A stretch of DNA of 64,000 nt from Loxodes magnus (Eukaryota; Ciliophora; Karyorelictea; Loxodida; Loxodidae). The stretch is from contig CAMPDV010001931.1 of the NCBI GenBank assembly GCA_946699065.1, positions 22,555-86,554 on the forward strand, in the 5' to 3' direction. Below the pieces are notes generated by a model, which saw nothing but the letters and a program-made list of their open reading frames with translations, was not told the origin of the DNA and did no database searches. Both the position numbers and the translations under genes were made by a program. Positions 1-10,945 of this stretch are shown one piece after another; within the stretch, counting starts at the first letter, position 1, and every line of letters begins with the position of its first letter.

Positions 1-230
1 GTAAGTTGACATTAAGGTAAAATGAAGATTGCAAGTTGATTGTTTATGTGAAAATGAATTGAGTAATTGTACATTTAATGCGAAAAACGAAGTGAGTAAG
101 TAAAGATTAAATGGGAAAATAAAGAGAGTAAGTTGACATTTAATGCTAAAATAAAAAAGGTAAGTTGACATGCAATATGAAAATGAAGTTTGTAAGTTGG
201 CTTTTTAAGAGACAATTAAGATTGTTAATT
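1..230. repeat. Degenerate tandem repeat, unit about 35-40 bp
   Basis: The first 230 bases repeat a unit that begins GTAAGTTGACATT and continues with an A-rich tail such as TAATGCGAAAA and ATGAAG. I count about six partly diverged copies, including starts near positions 1, 31, 128, 161 and 193. The array may continue upstream of the window. The unit is rich in G on the plus strand and poor in C. No frame looks like protein. Function unknown. Confidence 0.7.
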
Positions 231-556
231 TTCACTTGATTTGTAATGAAGCAAGCAAATTAGCAATTAATATTCATTAGAATGTAAAGGATTTTTAACA
301 ATAGTATGTAAGAGGTTGCGTATAGAAACTATCAGATCAAAATTGAGTTTTATAATAAAGAGGTAAGATCAGTAATGATAACATAAAATGTAAGAGTATA
401 AAAATGAAAAGGGAGTAAATAAATTTATAAAAATAGGATGTAAGAATATATTTATCTAATGTAGTAATCAATTAAGAGAAAGCAGGAAAATAACGCACTT
501 TAAAACATTAAACCGTTGTGAATAAAACTAAAATATTGAATATTATTGAATTAATA
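231..556. other. AT-rich spacer, nothing recognised
   Basis: AT-rich sequence rich in GTAAG and TGTAAGA words, continuing the purine-rich plus strand of the array before it. I see no protein signature, RNA gene or clear repeat. Confidence 0.4.
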
Positions 557-790
557 TCAAGATATAAGATAATGTATTTTTGGCTGCTTCAGGAGTAGTG
601 CTTCATCTAAACCTAGATATAGGACATCAGCACGAATGCGGTATCTTGATTCAAAGTCGAATTGAATTATTCGGTTTACCATAGGTAGGGATTTGACGAT
701 AGGCAGTTCATAGCGATGGAACTTCCTTACTGCAGATATCCAAATATAAATATCTATCTCCGCATATGTCACCGGTAATCTTTAGTACTT
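557..790 (-). CDS. Coding-like fragment, unknown product
   Basis: A minus-strand frame of about 75 codons that needs no reassigned stop internally and has balanced amino-acid content, including PIVKSLPMVNRIIQFDFESR. The frame stays open upstream (LPVTYAEIDIYIWISAVRKF) and ends at TGA or runs on in Trp. I do not recognise the family. Composition and the lack of in-frame stops make it more gene-like than chance here, but it could be a remnant of a larger gene. Confidence 0.3.
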
Positions 791-856
791 AAAGACAGTA
801 TATTAGGAGTTATGACTGAGCAAGATGTTGATTTTCAAATCAGAATAGATCAAGTA

Positions 857-1075
857 ATTTTAGTTCAACAAGCATATAAAAAAGGAGCAAACGTATGTAA
901 TTAAAAGAAAAGCTCTTATAGATTAAAAATATGAAGAAGCAATTTAAAGTTTTATCAATGCAAACAAACTCATTGCTAAGTAAATATAAGCTCATCCATT
1001 TAAAAAAGAAGGAATATGTATTTATAATCAGAAAAATAAGTATAATAAATGAAGATGATTTGGAGGGCGTAGTAT
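857..1075 (+). pseudogene. TPR-like fragment
   Basis: With TAA/TAG as Gln the plus strand reads KALIDQKYEEAIQSFINANK near 900-960. The run QKYEEAIQSFINA resembles a tetratricopeptide helix pair (small residue, Tyr, then Glu-Ala-Ile). Only one repeat is visible and no start or end can be fixed, so this is at most a fragment. TPR proteins are common in ciliates, but assignment from one repeat is weak. Confidence 0.3.
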
Positions 1076-1110
1076 CTCGTTTGACACACAGCTCTTTCAA
1101 TAATAATATT

Positions 1111-2273
1111 TAAAAAAACGTTTTCAGACTTCTTGTTATCATTCTAGCTGTCCAATGAGTCACTTCAGTTTCTCCAAATAGGGAATCTGCTTATTAAAGA
1201 TTATTCTCGAATCTTGAACCAAATGCTCCAGTCTTCATAAATAAGATCCAAATAAGAATTAGTAGTTAAGTCATTAGCAGCTCGACAGTAAAACGTTCAT
1301 ACTGCTAGCGAGAACCTTCAGACAAAATAGGCTTTCCTCTTCCGAGTTCGTCCATCCTTCCCGTGGTGGTATCTAATGCGAGATTACTCGCAATGATTAT
1401 CTGCTAGTTAATCTAACCGTGACTGAAATTCATATTTTTATCTTAATAAATAGCAAAATCTATTAGTCAATGTTAATACGCTGAAGCTTCCTAAAACCTT
1501 TAAGTTGCTAATTAACATTATCTTAAATGATATTAAAGCTTATAATTATAAAAATTTTGTACCCAATAAGACTAGTAGAATTGAAGAATCAATAAAAGGT
1601 CTATTTAGTCTATCATAACAATCCTTTAGTCTTCATAAATAAAAAACTTTCTCATAGTAAGCGAGAATAATTGAAGACGTTGATAGGTACTGAGACTAGA
1701 CTCTTAATATCTTAATACTTGAAGACTTTCGCTTTTTAATTCTAAGTCATAACATAATAGCATAACAAATTAACATGGGTCTGCCATTATTAGGCTATCC
1801 ACGATTAATACTGTCGAAGGCCGGAGTTGAAGCTCTTTTATAGTTCTCATTCTTGTACAAATGTCAGTCTTGAGCAGCCTTCTAATCCTAATTAAATTTA
1901 GCTTAGCTATGCCTTGTTTTTATCCAAGCTGACGACATAGAGAATAGGAGAGTTTTTGAGACACTGACTACAGAATATGACTCGCTTGTTCTGATATTGA
2001 GTTTCAAGCTAAAAACTAGCTTGAGACTCACCATCCATTTTTTAAATTATATATTACCAGCTAATTTAATATCTGACACTACTATAAAACTAACTCCTTC
2101 TAATACCTAAGCCTTTGGAAATAAAATTCAACTTTATCCTCTATAGGAAGAAATAAAGTAGTAAAAGAGCACTATTAGGATACTATAAAGACTAATCCTT
2201 TGATAAATACGATTGCAGTAAGTAGTTCGAAAATTACCTCTTTCTATAGTAACCAAAAAAGCTTTAATGAAAC
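1111..2273. other. 1.16-kb stretch without recognised gene
   Basis: Frames stay open only because stop codons are sense here, and no frame shows a domain, repeat or consistent composition. The base composition is more even than in the AT-rich spacers, so a decayed gene is possible. I see no RNA gene. Confidence 0.35.
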
Positions 2274-3377
2274 ATGTGCTTTTGGAATAAAAATTAGCAT
2301 CTTAAATATCCATTTGATTGCAAAAGTTATGTAACCAAGCAATCAATTTTTGGAATATCTATAAGTAGTTGGATAACAAGACTATGAGTATACTAGCAGA
2401 CTAATATTAATGAAAAAGTATTACGCTGGACAGAAGAGGAGAAGATAGTTAGATTAATAGACTTAATTAAATGATTTTGTAGTGAATGTGAATCACTTTC
2501 AGTGATAATAGAAAGAAATCTAAACTAACTTTAACTTTCCTAAACATCAAAATTGGATAAATAGCTAGTAAACTTAATAGGCTTCTAATAAAATACCTAT
2601 TAGTAATATTTTATTATCATAGCATATTGGGGAAAAATGTAAGGATTTAGATCAAGATTTTTAAAGGCTTTAAGAAGAAAAGGGTTAAAGTCATGCAAGA
2701 GAAATTTGGACCAGGAAAAAACTCCAAAAATTGAAGCTAATGAAATCGAGAGTCCTACTCAAGAAGAGAAACCTTAGAAATAGGTAAAATAAAATTAACC
2801 CGTAAGTCAACTTATTTCATCACCAAGCAGTAAATATGATATGATTAGATGATAAAAATATGGATGGATCTCCAGGAGGAAGACAAAAAACTGAAGAAAG
2901 TTAATTTGAGACTATGAAAAATCTTTAAATAGAATCTAAAATCATGACCAAAAAAGAGACCTTAACGTTTTCTGAAATATCTCACAAGACTAGAACAGCA
3001 AATCCTAAAACTAACAATAGAATAGAAAAAAGAGAAGAATCTCAAAAAAAAGTGCTGCATGAATGGTACTAAGAGAGCTTGAAAACGGCTAAATAATAAT
3101 CTAAGAAGAAAAAAACTCAAGATTAGAACATAAACGAGAAACGAAAAGATACTATTACTGCAACTCTCGAACTCATCTATAGAAAAGATGCTAAAAATAT
3201 CGCAAATTCTTATAAGACTACTGAAAATACTAGAAGAAGTAAGCGAACAAAAAGAAGAAACAACAGCAACTAAAACCAAAAAGAGAAAGAGAATAACAAA
3301 TTAATATAGTTTAGTAATACAGAGGAGAGAAGAGAATAAAGTTATAAATAGATAAGGTTTAAGTATTAGAGAATTGA
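2274..3377 (+). CDS. Gag-like coiled-coil/zinc-knuckle protein, locus A
   Basis: One frame runs from ATG 2274 to TGA 3375 (367 residues; TAA/TAG=Gln, internal TGA=Trp). The N-terminal third has a WTEEE run like a Myb/SANT or helix-turn-helix start, then a Lys/Gln/Arg-rich middle. Near residues 293-306 lies a knuckle-like pattern, R-Y-Y-Y-C-x4-H-x4-C-Q-K. This aligns with the intact CCHC knuckle of locus C (R-C-F-V-C-x4-H-x4-C-Q-K), but the first Cys is Tyr, so zinc binding is probably weakened. Inference: an old gag/ORF1-like retroelement gene. It lies 127 bp upstream of the F-box/LRR gene on the same strand. A later ATG (2637) is an alternative start. Confidence 0.55.
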
Positions 3378-3504
3378 GAAAATTGAAGAAAACAGATAAA
3401 ATGATCTCATCTTTCAAAAGCATTTTACTTTAGAACTTTCACTAGAATTAGATAATTACAATGTAAAACCTTTATTTATACTACCATACTCTCAACTTTA
3501 TAAA

Positions 3505-5835
3505 ATGGACACTACTTATATTTGTAGAGTCTGTTGTAAAAAATTAGTCAGTAAGAAGAAGCAATCTTAACTATCTTTATGTGAAGAGCATTATAACTAA
3601 ACCCAATTTGAGTCTTAACCTTATAAGAAAAAATGCTCAGAAAGCATAAAATAAATTTAAGCTCGAGAAAACGAATAGGCAGAACACTAAAAATAGGAAT
3701 TTAGTTTAGCTACTAATTTAGATTAGCAGCATCAAGAAAAATCACTAGCATAGTAAGAAAATACTAGCGAGGAAAATGAGAATAAGTTCTAAGTATAAAG
3801 GTAATAAGTAAAGGAGTTTTGGAAGAATAACAACATTATAAGTTGAATATGCTAATTCCTGGAAAATAGAGACATCGCTATTGTATAATAAGTTAATAGA
3901 AACTTCTACTTTTATAGGTATATTTTTAACAAGCTTGAAATCAGACTATTCGAAGAAGATTAATTAGCCACTAAAAACATGATAGAATGAGCTTTGAAGT
4001 AGATTTCATACTCAGATGTAAAATAGTTACTAGTAGATGCATATGAGTTTACACTAAAAATTAAAGGCTAAATTCCAGAAAGGCTACAGCAAAGTATCTA
4101 AATAAGACTGAACAGCTTAAGAAGTAACTAATAGCTTTAACTGTAAGAAGTTCATTTTAATGGAATGGTAATAAGCAGCAGCATGCAAATAACTATTCCT
4201 CATTTTAATTAGCTAAGGAAGATAAGAATCGCTGACTGCTTAATTGAAGACTAATCTTTAAAATTTTTGCTATTGCTACACAGATTAGAGTCAATTGATC
4301 TATTCTCATAATAATTAACAGGCTAGTTTTTATTAGATTATTGCAGTAGCCTTAACTTAAAGGCACTAAAAGTCTATAGTTATAGTCTATAATATGAGAA
4401 GGTTAAAGAGTATCTATAAGCTAAAGGGAGAGGTTTGCTGGAAATAAATATAAATGAAAACGATGAATTTGAGGAGCTTATTGAGTTTTGTCCTAATCTG
4501 GAGAAAATCGATTTTTCATTCTATAAGGAAAATCAAAAAATGATTCTAAGGAAAATAAAGGAACTTAAACTTAAAGATCTAACAATAGGATTTTTCGATG
4601 CTAACTGCTAAGCAAACCAAGAATTCCTAGCCTAGAAAAATAAATACCTATAAAGAATTGATATCAACAAAGTGAGGCATAAAGGTTATTAATGACTACT
4701 CTTTCTACTTCGTAATACTCCTAGTTTAAAGAGTCTCAGTGTTTAGAATAGTAAATATAGTCGAAATAGAAATGAAACAGTGTAGATATAAAAATAAGAT
4801 TAACTAATAGTCAATGAAACTAGCCTTCAGTTTTAGGAGCATTTTAACTTAGAAAATATTAATTTAGAAGGGATTTAAAGAATAAGTATTCACATCATCA
4901 AACTATTGGTATACAACTCTCCTTGTCTGAAGAAATTAAGGTTAACAAATGTAAGAGTGAGAGATGATTAAAAAACTTAGTATAGTAGCATTACTTAATA
5001 AGTATAAGCACTAGAGTAAAATAAAAGTCTTTAAAATCAAAAGCTACTCTAGCTTGAAGATGCTTCAATTGAAGACTGTGAATAGCTTAGTGATGAAGTA
5101 TTATAATTCATCCTAATAAACTCTCCTAATTTAAAAGGGTTGAAACTAGGTTAATTAGATAAAGTCTAAAGTTAGACTTGACATAAAATAGGAGTTTATA
5201 ATAAGAACATCCAGAATTTGAAAATAGAACAGGTTGAGAATCTTTAAGTAGAAGCTATCAATTAGATATTCTAAAATTGCTAGAAATTAAGAGAAATTAG
5301 CTTAACTAAAATAGAAGGAATATAAAATAAGACTTTAGAAATACTGAATACTCAATGCTAGTAACTTCAAAGTATTTAACTGGATTGTTGTAGCTTTAAT
5401 CAGTAAAATTGGATTAGTGAAATAGTTAAAATGCCTTCTTTAAAACAGATTGTAATCAATACTTGTAAGTTAGGTAATGAAGAAGTATCTCGAATAATAA
5501 AAGAATGCAAATGATTGAAATATTTGAATTTAGATGATAATAAAGATATAACAGAAGAAGCATTTCCTTTAAGTGATAGATTTGGGATTTAGTATGAAAT
5601 TTGGAATAATTTAAGACGTTTAAACTTAGGTGGATGTAGAGTGAACTTATAGTATTTAGAAGATCTAAACCAAAAATTTAAAAGGATAAATATTTATTCT
5701 AACTTAGGATGAATTAACAAAAAGAAAGAACAGTTAGACTTTGATTTGTTGGATTTAAGTAAGTAGAAGACATGAAGCTCGAGCAATTCTTAACTTTATG
5801 ATTTAATATAAATTTAGAGTAAGTTAATCAACTAA
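3505..5835 (+). CDS. F-box-like / leucine-rich-repeat protein with N-terminal Cys cluster
   Basis: ATG 3505 opens about 776 residues in one frame with many TAA/TAG Gln and several TGA Trp. The N-terminus has a cysteine cluster (YICRVCCKK then LCEEHY) that may bind metal. A Gln/Glu-rich linker follows, then an F-box-like segment near residues 110-145 (ISWICQFLENRDIAIVQQVN). The rest is irregular leucine-rich repeats, for example LKKLRLTNV, LREISLTKI, LKYLNLDDN and LRRLNLGGC. F-box/LRR proteins select substrates for SCF ubiquitin ligases, so that role is inferred. The end is uncertain: the frame stays open past TAA 5833 to TGA 5929. The gene seems intact and is the best conserved of the unduplicated left part. 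Confidence 0.65.
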
Positions 5836-6002
5836 TTAAACCTAATTCTTACCCTTTAAATCTCATAAGTAACCCATACTTTTTATCATCTAATATAATG
5901 GATTTTATTCTTCAAATTATTTCTAAATTGATGTATTCTTGGAGACTGTTTCGTTAAAAAATTTAAGGACGAAAAATAGTAATAGAACATATAGATAGGA
6001 GA

Positions 6003-6987
6003 TCAAGCTTTAGTTTTACGAATTTGCAAGTCTAACAAGATAGTAATAATAATGGATTTTAGTGATTCCAACATTTGTTCATCATGTATTAAAGTTTCCT
6101 TGCTTTGTCAGATCTTAAATTTCCAGACTTTGTCTTGATCTCTTTCCTTAAAATCATATTAAATCGTGCTGATTTAATCCTTCTTAATTCTAGGATTTTC
6201 ATTTATTCATTCCTTCTTTACTGTGCAAATACTATGTCTCTCAAAATTTCATTCCCAGTTTTCATTTTCTTTTTGTATAATTTCCATTTGAAGTTCAGTA
6301 TAAAATACTAAACGATTGCCATAACTTTGAGTTTTCTCGTTATTATTTCCGTTTAAAATACCTCACTATCTTACAGTATGTCCATATCCTTTGTTATATC
6401 TACATTACTTTTTCCTCTTATTTAAAGAAATTTTTTCTGGCTGATCTTTAGATTCTACGTCCATAAGATTGTCTATAGATGTGTTTAGCGAAATATTCTC
6501 TGCGAATTAGTTGAACTTTATTTCTATCGTTCGATTCTCATATTTGCTGAATACCCATTTTCGATTCTTAAGTGTTAGAATTCAAATATGCGGCTTTCCC
6601 TTTGAAGTCTCGTAAGTGTCTTATAAGTTTAAGATTTTCTTCTTGGATATTTTTTAGTTCTTTCCTTACAGTTTGCTAATTGTGCTCTAGTTGAAATAAA
6701 TCCTTTTAGTTGAGACTTTTTTCAAGTGGCTTTCCATTTAATATTATATAGTATGCAAGCCTGACCAACTTCTTATTAGGAAGCTTTGCAAAAAACAGCT
6801 CTTGTGTAAGACAAGGTAATTGTTTAGCTTAATGAAGACCTAGTCTTAAGTTTGAAATACTAGTCCATTGATTACTTAAAGCCTCATATTTATGTCTTGT
6901 ACGTTATCTTCTGAGTGCTAATATGAGATATACACCTCTCAATCTTTGTTTCCAGATTACTCTCCCAAAACGATCCACTGATCTCAT
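6003..6987 (-). CDS. Gag-like coiled-coil/zinc-knuckle protein, locus B (one intron)
   Basis: Minus-strand gene from ATG 6987 to TGA 6003. Exon 1 encodes a basic N-terminus and a coiled coil (ELKNIQEENLKLIRHLRDFK). Removing a 55-nt GT-AG intron (6500-6554) brings exon 2 into frame. It begins with a DNLMDVE box matching the DPMDIE box of locus C, then a knuckle-like C-x2-N-x4-H-x4-W pattern in which the second and third Cys are replaced (third by TGA). The knuckle is therefore probably dead, although the frame remains open for about 90 more residues. It converges with the F-box/LRR gene. Inferred origin: retroelement gag/ORF1. Confidence 0.6.
6500..6554 (-). other. Spliceosomal intron (55 nt) in locus B
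   Basis: On the minus strand the segment starts GTATTCAGC and ends TTCGCAG. Removing 55 nt (not a multiple of three) joins the coiled-coil frame to the DNLMDVE/knuckle frame. Locus F has an intron of the same length at the same protein position. Locus E has a 56-nt relative sharing CAGCAAATAT and GAATCGAACGAT. Confidence 0.7.
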
Positions 6988-7110
6988 CTAACTTCGTTCC
7001 TATCAATCTTAGCTCTCATTTTAACACCAAATGCATTCTAAAATTTGGCTTCTTCCTTTCGCTAGTAGATCTATCATTTAGGCAATGATATGGTATCTAG
7101 CAAAGCTGAG

Positions 7111-7371
7111 AAAATAGCTAAGGTTAAGTTAATGTATATTACACTGCAATACTAGAGAAGATGGGTATACGTATTGCCAAGGAGTGACTAAGGTATAAAC
7201 TACTGAATAGCTTATGGACATAGCTTCAAGAATGAAAGCATCAAAGAGATCAATAAAGAAGTAGGCTTTTCATGTACTTCTGCTACTTTAACTGTTGATA
7301 GGATAAGTAGCTTATTCAACCTGATGGGTATAAATATGGGATAGTAATCATCTTAAAGCCTACTAATTTAA
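7111..7371 (+). pseudogene. Coding-like fragment with helix-turn-helix look
   Basis: A plus-strand frame starting ATG 7111 reads about 85 residues of ordinary protein composition, including WVYVLPRSDQGINYW and SIKEINKEVGFSCTSATL. The second part resembles a transposase-type helix-turn-helix (Ile-x2-Ile-x-Lys-Glu-x-Gly-x-Ser). No catalytic domain follows. It may be a fragment of a DNA transposon or of an unrelated gene. Weak call. Confidence 0.25.
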
Positions 7372-7810
7372 TTGAGTCTGAGGAATAAATACTAGAACAA
7401 GAGATAGTGAGCGATGATAACCTTTGGACTTTAGACTAGTTTAGTGTATTTGTCTAAAGGCTGATTAGCAGACTAGTTCTTAAAGCTTTATTAGCTTCAT
7501 ACTTAGCAGGAGTTAACTATTCTAGCTTTACTTTAGCATATTCAAAGGCATCGTTAAGCATAGAGCTACTCCAACTCTATTCACTCGCTTTAAGTCGAGT
7601 TACAATCATTCCCAGTTGTACCGTTGATTTAGCACTGATTAGTTGCAATAGATAGAATTATCTACCTTCCGTTACAAAAAGTCAACTAAATGTTAAACAA
7701 CGAAATTAAAAAAATGGGGCTTATTTAACTAGCCATGAAAAACCAAAGGTAAATAAAGAACCGCCAGTTTAATAAATAGTAGAGGAGGTAAAAGAAGAAT
7801 AGCTAGTTAA

Positions 7811-8470
7811 ATGCGCTTTATCAAAGCAGGAGTATTTAGTCAGTTTGATTTACCTTCACAAATTGGGTAAAAGCATATGCCTAACTCATTAGCTTACTAT
7901 ATTGAGAGGATGTCAGTTCTGATGGGCAAGTATGAACTATTCCCAAGCTTAAGTTATAAAATCTATTTTCTTCGTCAGAAAGCAACTAAGTATATCGAGT
8001 TCATCTCTCAACGATATATAAGGCTAAGAGAGAAAGGATAAGGAAGCGCTTTAGTTGACTTAAAGCTAGTCTAAGGGAAAATCTACTCCATATATTTCAC
8101 AGTTAACACTAACTAACCCTTCATTCATATTGGCATTAGTCTTGATTACTTTATATGCTAGAACTGAGAGTAAATGACTGATCAAAAATAGTACTAGAGA
8201 GTTATAAATTTCAGTCGATAGACATACTATCCTGTAGTTTTAATTTAAAAACAAAATTGTGGAGTCAAACTTATAAATATAGCAGTAACTAACAAGTGAA
8301 AGCGCCTAAGACTTCTTTACCAAGATACTTTCTTCGTTCATTTTATTAGTAAAGAGTTGATCTTCAATAATCAAACGTTTAAGCTAGTTATTATAACTTG
8401 AAAGCTATATGAGTATAAAAATGGTTGATATGAATGATATAGATTATTGATACCTAATGGTTTAGAAAAC
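7811..8470 (+). CDS. Coding-like open frame, unknown product
   Basis: From ATG 7811 a frame of roughly 220 codons gives a protein-like sequence (SLAYYIERMSVLMGKYELFP, then FICQNWEWMTDQKQYQRVIN). I do not recognise a family. There is no signal peptide, and a few hydrophobic stretches are present. Beyond about 8470 the composition drifts and frames are no longer convincing. It may be a decayed gene. Confidence 0.3.
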
Positions 8471-9708
8471 ATCAAAGGGATATAAATATAAAGGTTAGTC
8501 CTAATAAGGTATGTGATACTTTAATAGATATAGCAGTTATAAAACAGCTAGGGTATAAAATACTTTAGACCAAATGTGTAAGTAAGTCACTAAAATGGAA
8601 CTAAAAGAACATATATAAGTCACGAAAGTACTTAAGAAATGAAAAGTAATGGATATAAAGAACTTAAGCTATATATTTTGTATGATGAGCTTATCAGATA
8701 TACTATACTAACTTTAATACTACGATTAGAACGGGCATTATAGGTGAAAAATTATTAAGAAGAAAGAAACTAAAGCTGCTTGGGATTCTTAAGATACCAC
8801 CTTTTTTTATACCTTTTAAACCTGGCTATTTGCCAGTCTCAAATTAAGCATTAGATATACAACTTAGCTATTTCTCTTCCTTATGCTAAGACTAAAAGTT
8901 TCAAAGGTTGTATGGTTTAATTATCTGTAAAGCAAGGTAAGTATTTATCTAGTTACTTATCTCATCAAAACTTCGTTCCTCACACATCTTTATACCCTTA
9001 AAGATTATCTTAACCTATAAGCTCATACCAAACCTTATTTCTATTATGTCTTCATTTTAGTCTTAAGCTAACTGCTATATCTAGTTTATATAGATAAGTC
9101 ATTTGATCTATTGATCGATATAATCTTAGCATATAGTTATATCCCTTCGTACTTATCATACGATTTCAAGTTAGATCTTTCAAATCGTTCTGCTTGTTTT
9201 ATTATACCCATACCAATCTCAGAATCTGGTTGATACGAGTATATCGAACTGCGCTTTCTATCCTCTAGTTAATAAGACTTTTCAGACAAAGCTAATATTT
9301 GCCAAAATTCCAGATCTAATCTCCACCTTTAGTCTTGCATCTTTAGAAGCTTTTAAGTTAAGTTTTTGCTTGTTATGTTGTCAAATCTTGCGCTTATAGG
9401 ATACTGGCACTGAGTATTTCAGTATTCTATACCAGTTTTCTGAAGCCATCTGAAGTATGGACTTTGAGCTCATACTTTCCAAATCTTCGTTACTCTGTTG
9501 TTTACTCCTGTTATGTAGCTAGAGCTATGATACTAGTGTAACGCTACTATAGTATAAGGAAATGAGAATGCAAGGATAAGAGCTATGGAAAAGGCGTTTT
9601 AAAGTGTAAAATTAAGGAATCTTAACTACAGTTACTGAGGTCTAACTCTAGCATCTACCTAGAAATCAAAACGGTGGAAAGGATTTAAAGTACAGAAGAT
9701 TGTAACTG
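8471..9708. other. Stretch without recognised gene
   Basis: About 1.2 kb of mixed composition. All frames contain scattered would-be sense stops, but none shows domains or steady codon use. Possibly decayed coding sequence belonging to the frames on either side. Confidence 0.3.
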
Positions 9709-10062
9709 ATGGAGCTAGAGAAAGCTGAGAAAGACGAGGATGAAAAGGGAGAGAAGTAAGAGTTAAAAAGTAGAATTGAAGTTAGAATGGCGTAGCATGG
9801 ATAGCTATTAAAGTCTTAAGCAACTCTGGCAGTTAAAGGTGCTAAGGATACTTAATTAGTTATTCTATGGTATTTGAAGGTAAGTGATATGAAGTAATTA
9901 ATGAGGTCACTATGTGGTCTTATAAGTCTCTCTGGTGAAGATATCGAAAGAGTAAAAATAAAGGATTGCCAAGAAATGTAGAAATTAAGACCTAAAAGTA
10001 ATAAGGAGTTATGGCTATTGCTGTTCCTATGGATGAAGGGATAAAGTAAGGGTTATATTTGA
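9709..10062 (+). CDS. Small unknown protein (117 residues)
   Basis: ATG 9709 to TGA 10060 in one frame. The N-terminus is a charged Glu/Lys stretch (MELEKAEKDEDEKGEKQEL), followed by a helical-looking region with VILWYLKVSDMKQLMRSLCG. I cannot place the family. It ends just before the left boundary of the large duplication and is not duplicated. An alternative upstream frame from another ATG is less convincing. Confidence 0.35.
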
Positions 10063-10074
10063 GACTTTAGTCTA

Positions 10075-10385
10075 GTGCTTAGTTCTAAAAATTTTTGTCG
10101 GGATATAGTTGAAAAACCTAAATTTTGAATGAATAACTTTGACTAAAACTTCATTCTATTTGAGAGTTTCGTTCCAGTTCTAAAAATCATTAGTGAAAAT
10201 TTTAAAAGCGTAAGATTTTAGGTTGAATATTGAGTCAAAAATAGTTTCTGCTTGAGAGCTTAAATCTAGTTCTCAAAATGAGTCTCAGTAGGGATAAAGC
10301 TGAAGAGCCTAGAAGATTGTGAGTAGAACTTTGAATTAAAACTTCGTTCTGCCCTTTCTAAGGATTTTCACACGCTCATTCTTTT
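10075..10385. repeat. Three diverged units of the ~100-bp tandem repeat
   Basis: Contains the same words as the array at 40,995-41,985: TAGTTCT, GTCGGGATATAG, AACTTC-TTCTG, AAAAGCGTAAGATTTTA and GAGTCTCA. These are the duplicated end of that array. Copy 1 keeps about three units, whereas the sequence before copy 2 carries about ten. Non-coding by eye. Confidence 0.65.
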
Positions 10386-10945
10386 TACCATATTCTTACT
10401 TAAGATTTCTTATAAATGCTAAATAATTTCATTTGTTTGCATTTCTTCTTGAATGAGTCTTTGTTTGTAGTTCTTTTCTTCTAAAAAAAATTTTAAATTT
10501 ACAAATTTTTCTCTTTTAGCAGTTCCGAGCTTCGTATTCTCGTCTATTTTTTTCTCATTCTTTTCTTCCTACATTCTAAAGATTTTCAAAGAGCTTTAGT
10601 CTTAGTAAATGTTCTAACTTAGCTACTTTTTTTGATATTAAGATTAGTTAAAGATTGTGTCCCTTTTTTAGTGCATTGCTCGTAGTAGTTTTTAAAGATT
10701 TTAGGATAGAGATGTTTTTGTTATTTATATAATAAAAAATGTGATTAAGTTGTAAAGCTGGTTGGTTTTTTAAATTTAGCAAAATGTATTGGTGCGGATT
10801 GTAGATAGGTACTTGATATAAGAGGTTAATATTGTAGTATGTATGTAATGATAGATATTTGAATTTATAATGGTTAATTATAATTTTTGATGGTAACTGT
10901 TATAAATTACCTTTATAAGCTTTTTTAATCTAAATAATAATAAAA
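10386..10945. promoter_or_regulatory. 5' flank of the RING-kelch gene
   Basis: About 560 bp without a recognised gene. The last 220 bp before the ATG are strikingly G-rich and C-poor on the plus strand. From 10,530 onward this flank is nearly identical to 42,130-42,549. It must contain the promoter, but I see no motif I can name. Confidence 0.4.

Noticed and set aside
1..230. Telomere or subtelomere at the window start
   Set aside because: The unit is 35-40 bp and lacks any C4A4- or C4A2-type short repeat, so it is an ordinary internal tandem repeat as far as can be seen.
2962..3279. 105-codon minus-strand frame, the longest under the standard code
   Set aside because: It is the antisense shadow of the Lys/Arg-rich gag-like locus A. 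Its Phe/Leu/Ser bias comes from complementing AAA/GAA/AGA codons.
6105..6311. 68-codon hydrophobic plus-strand frame
   Set aside because: It is antisense to locus B, which has a domain and an intron. The hydrophobicity is a complement artefact.
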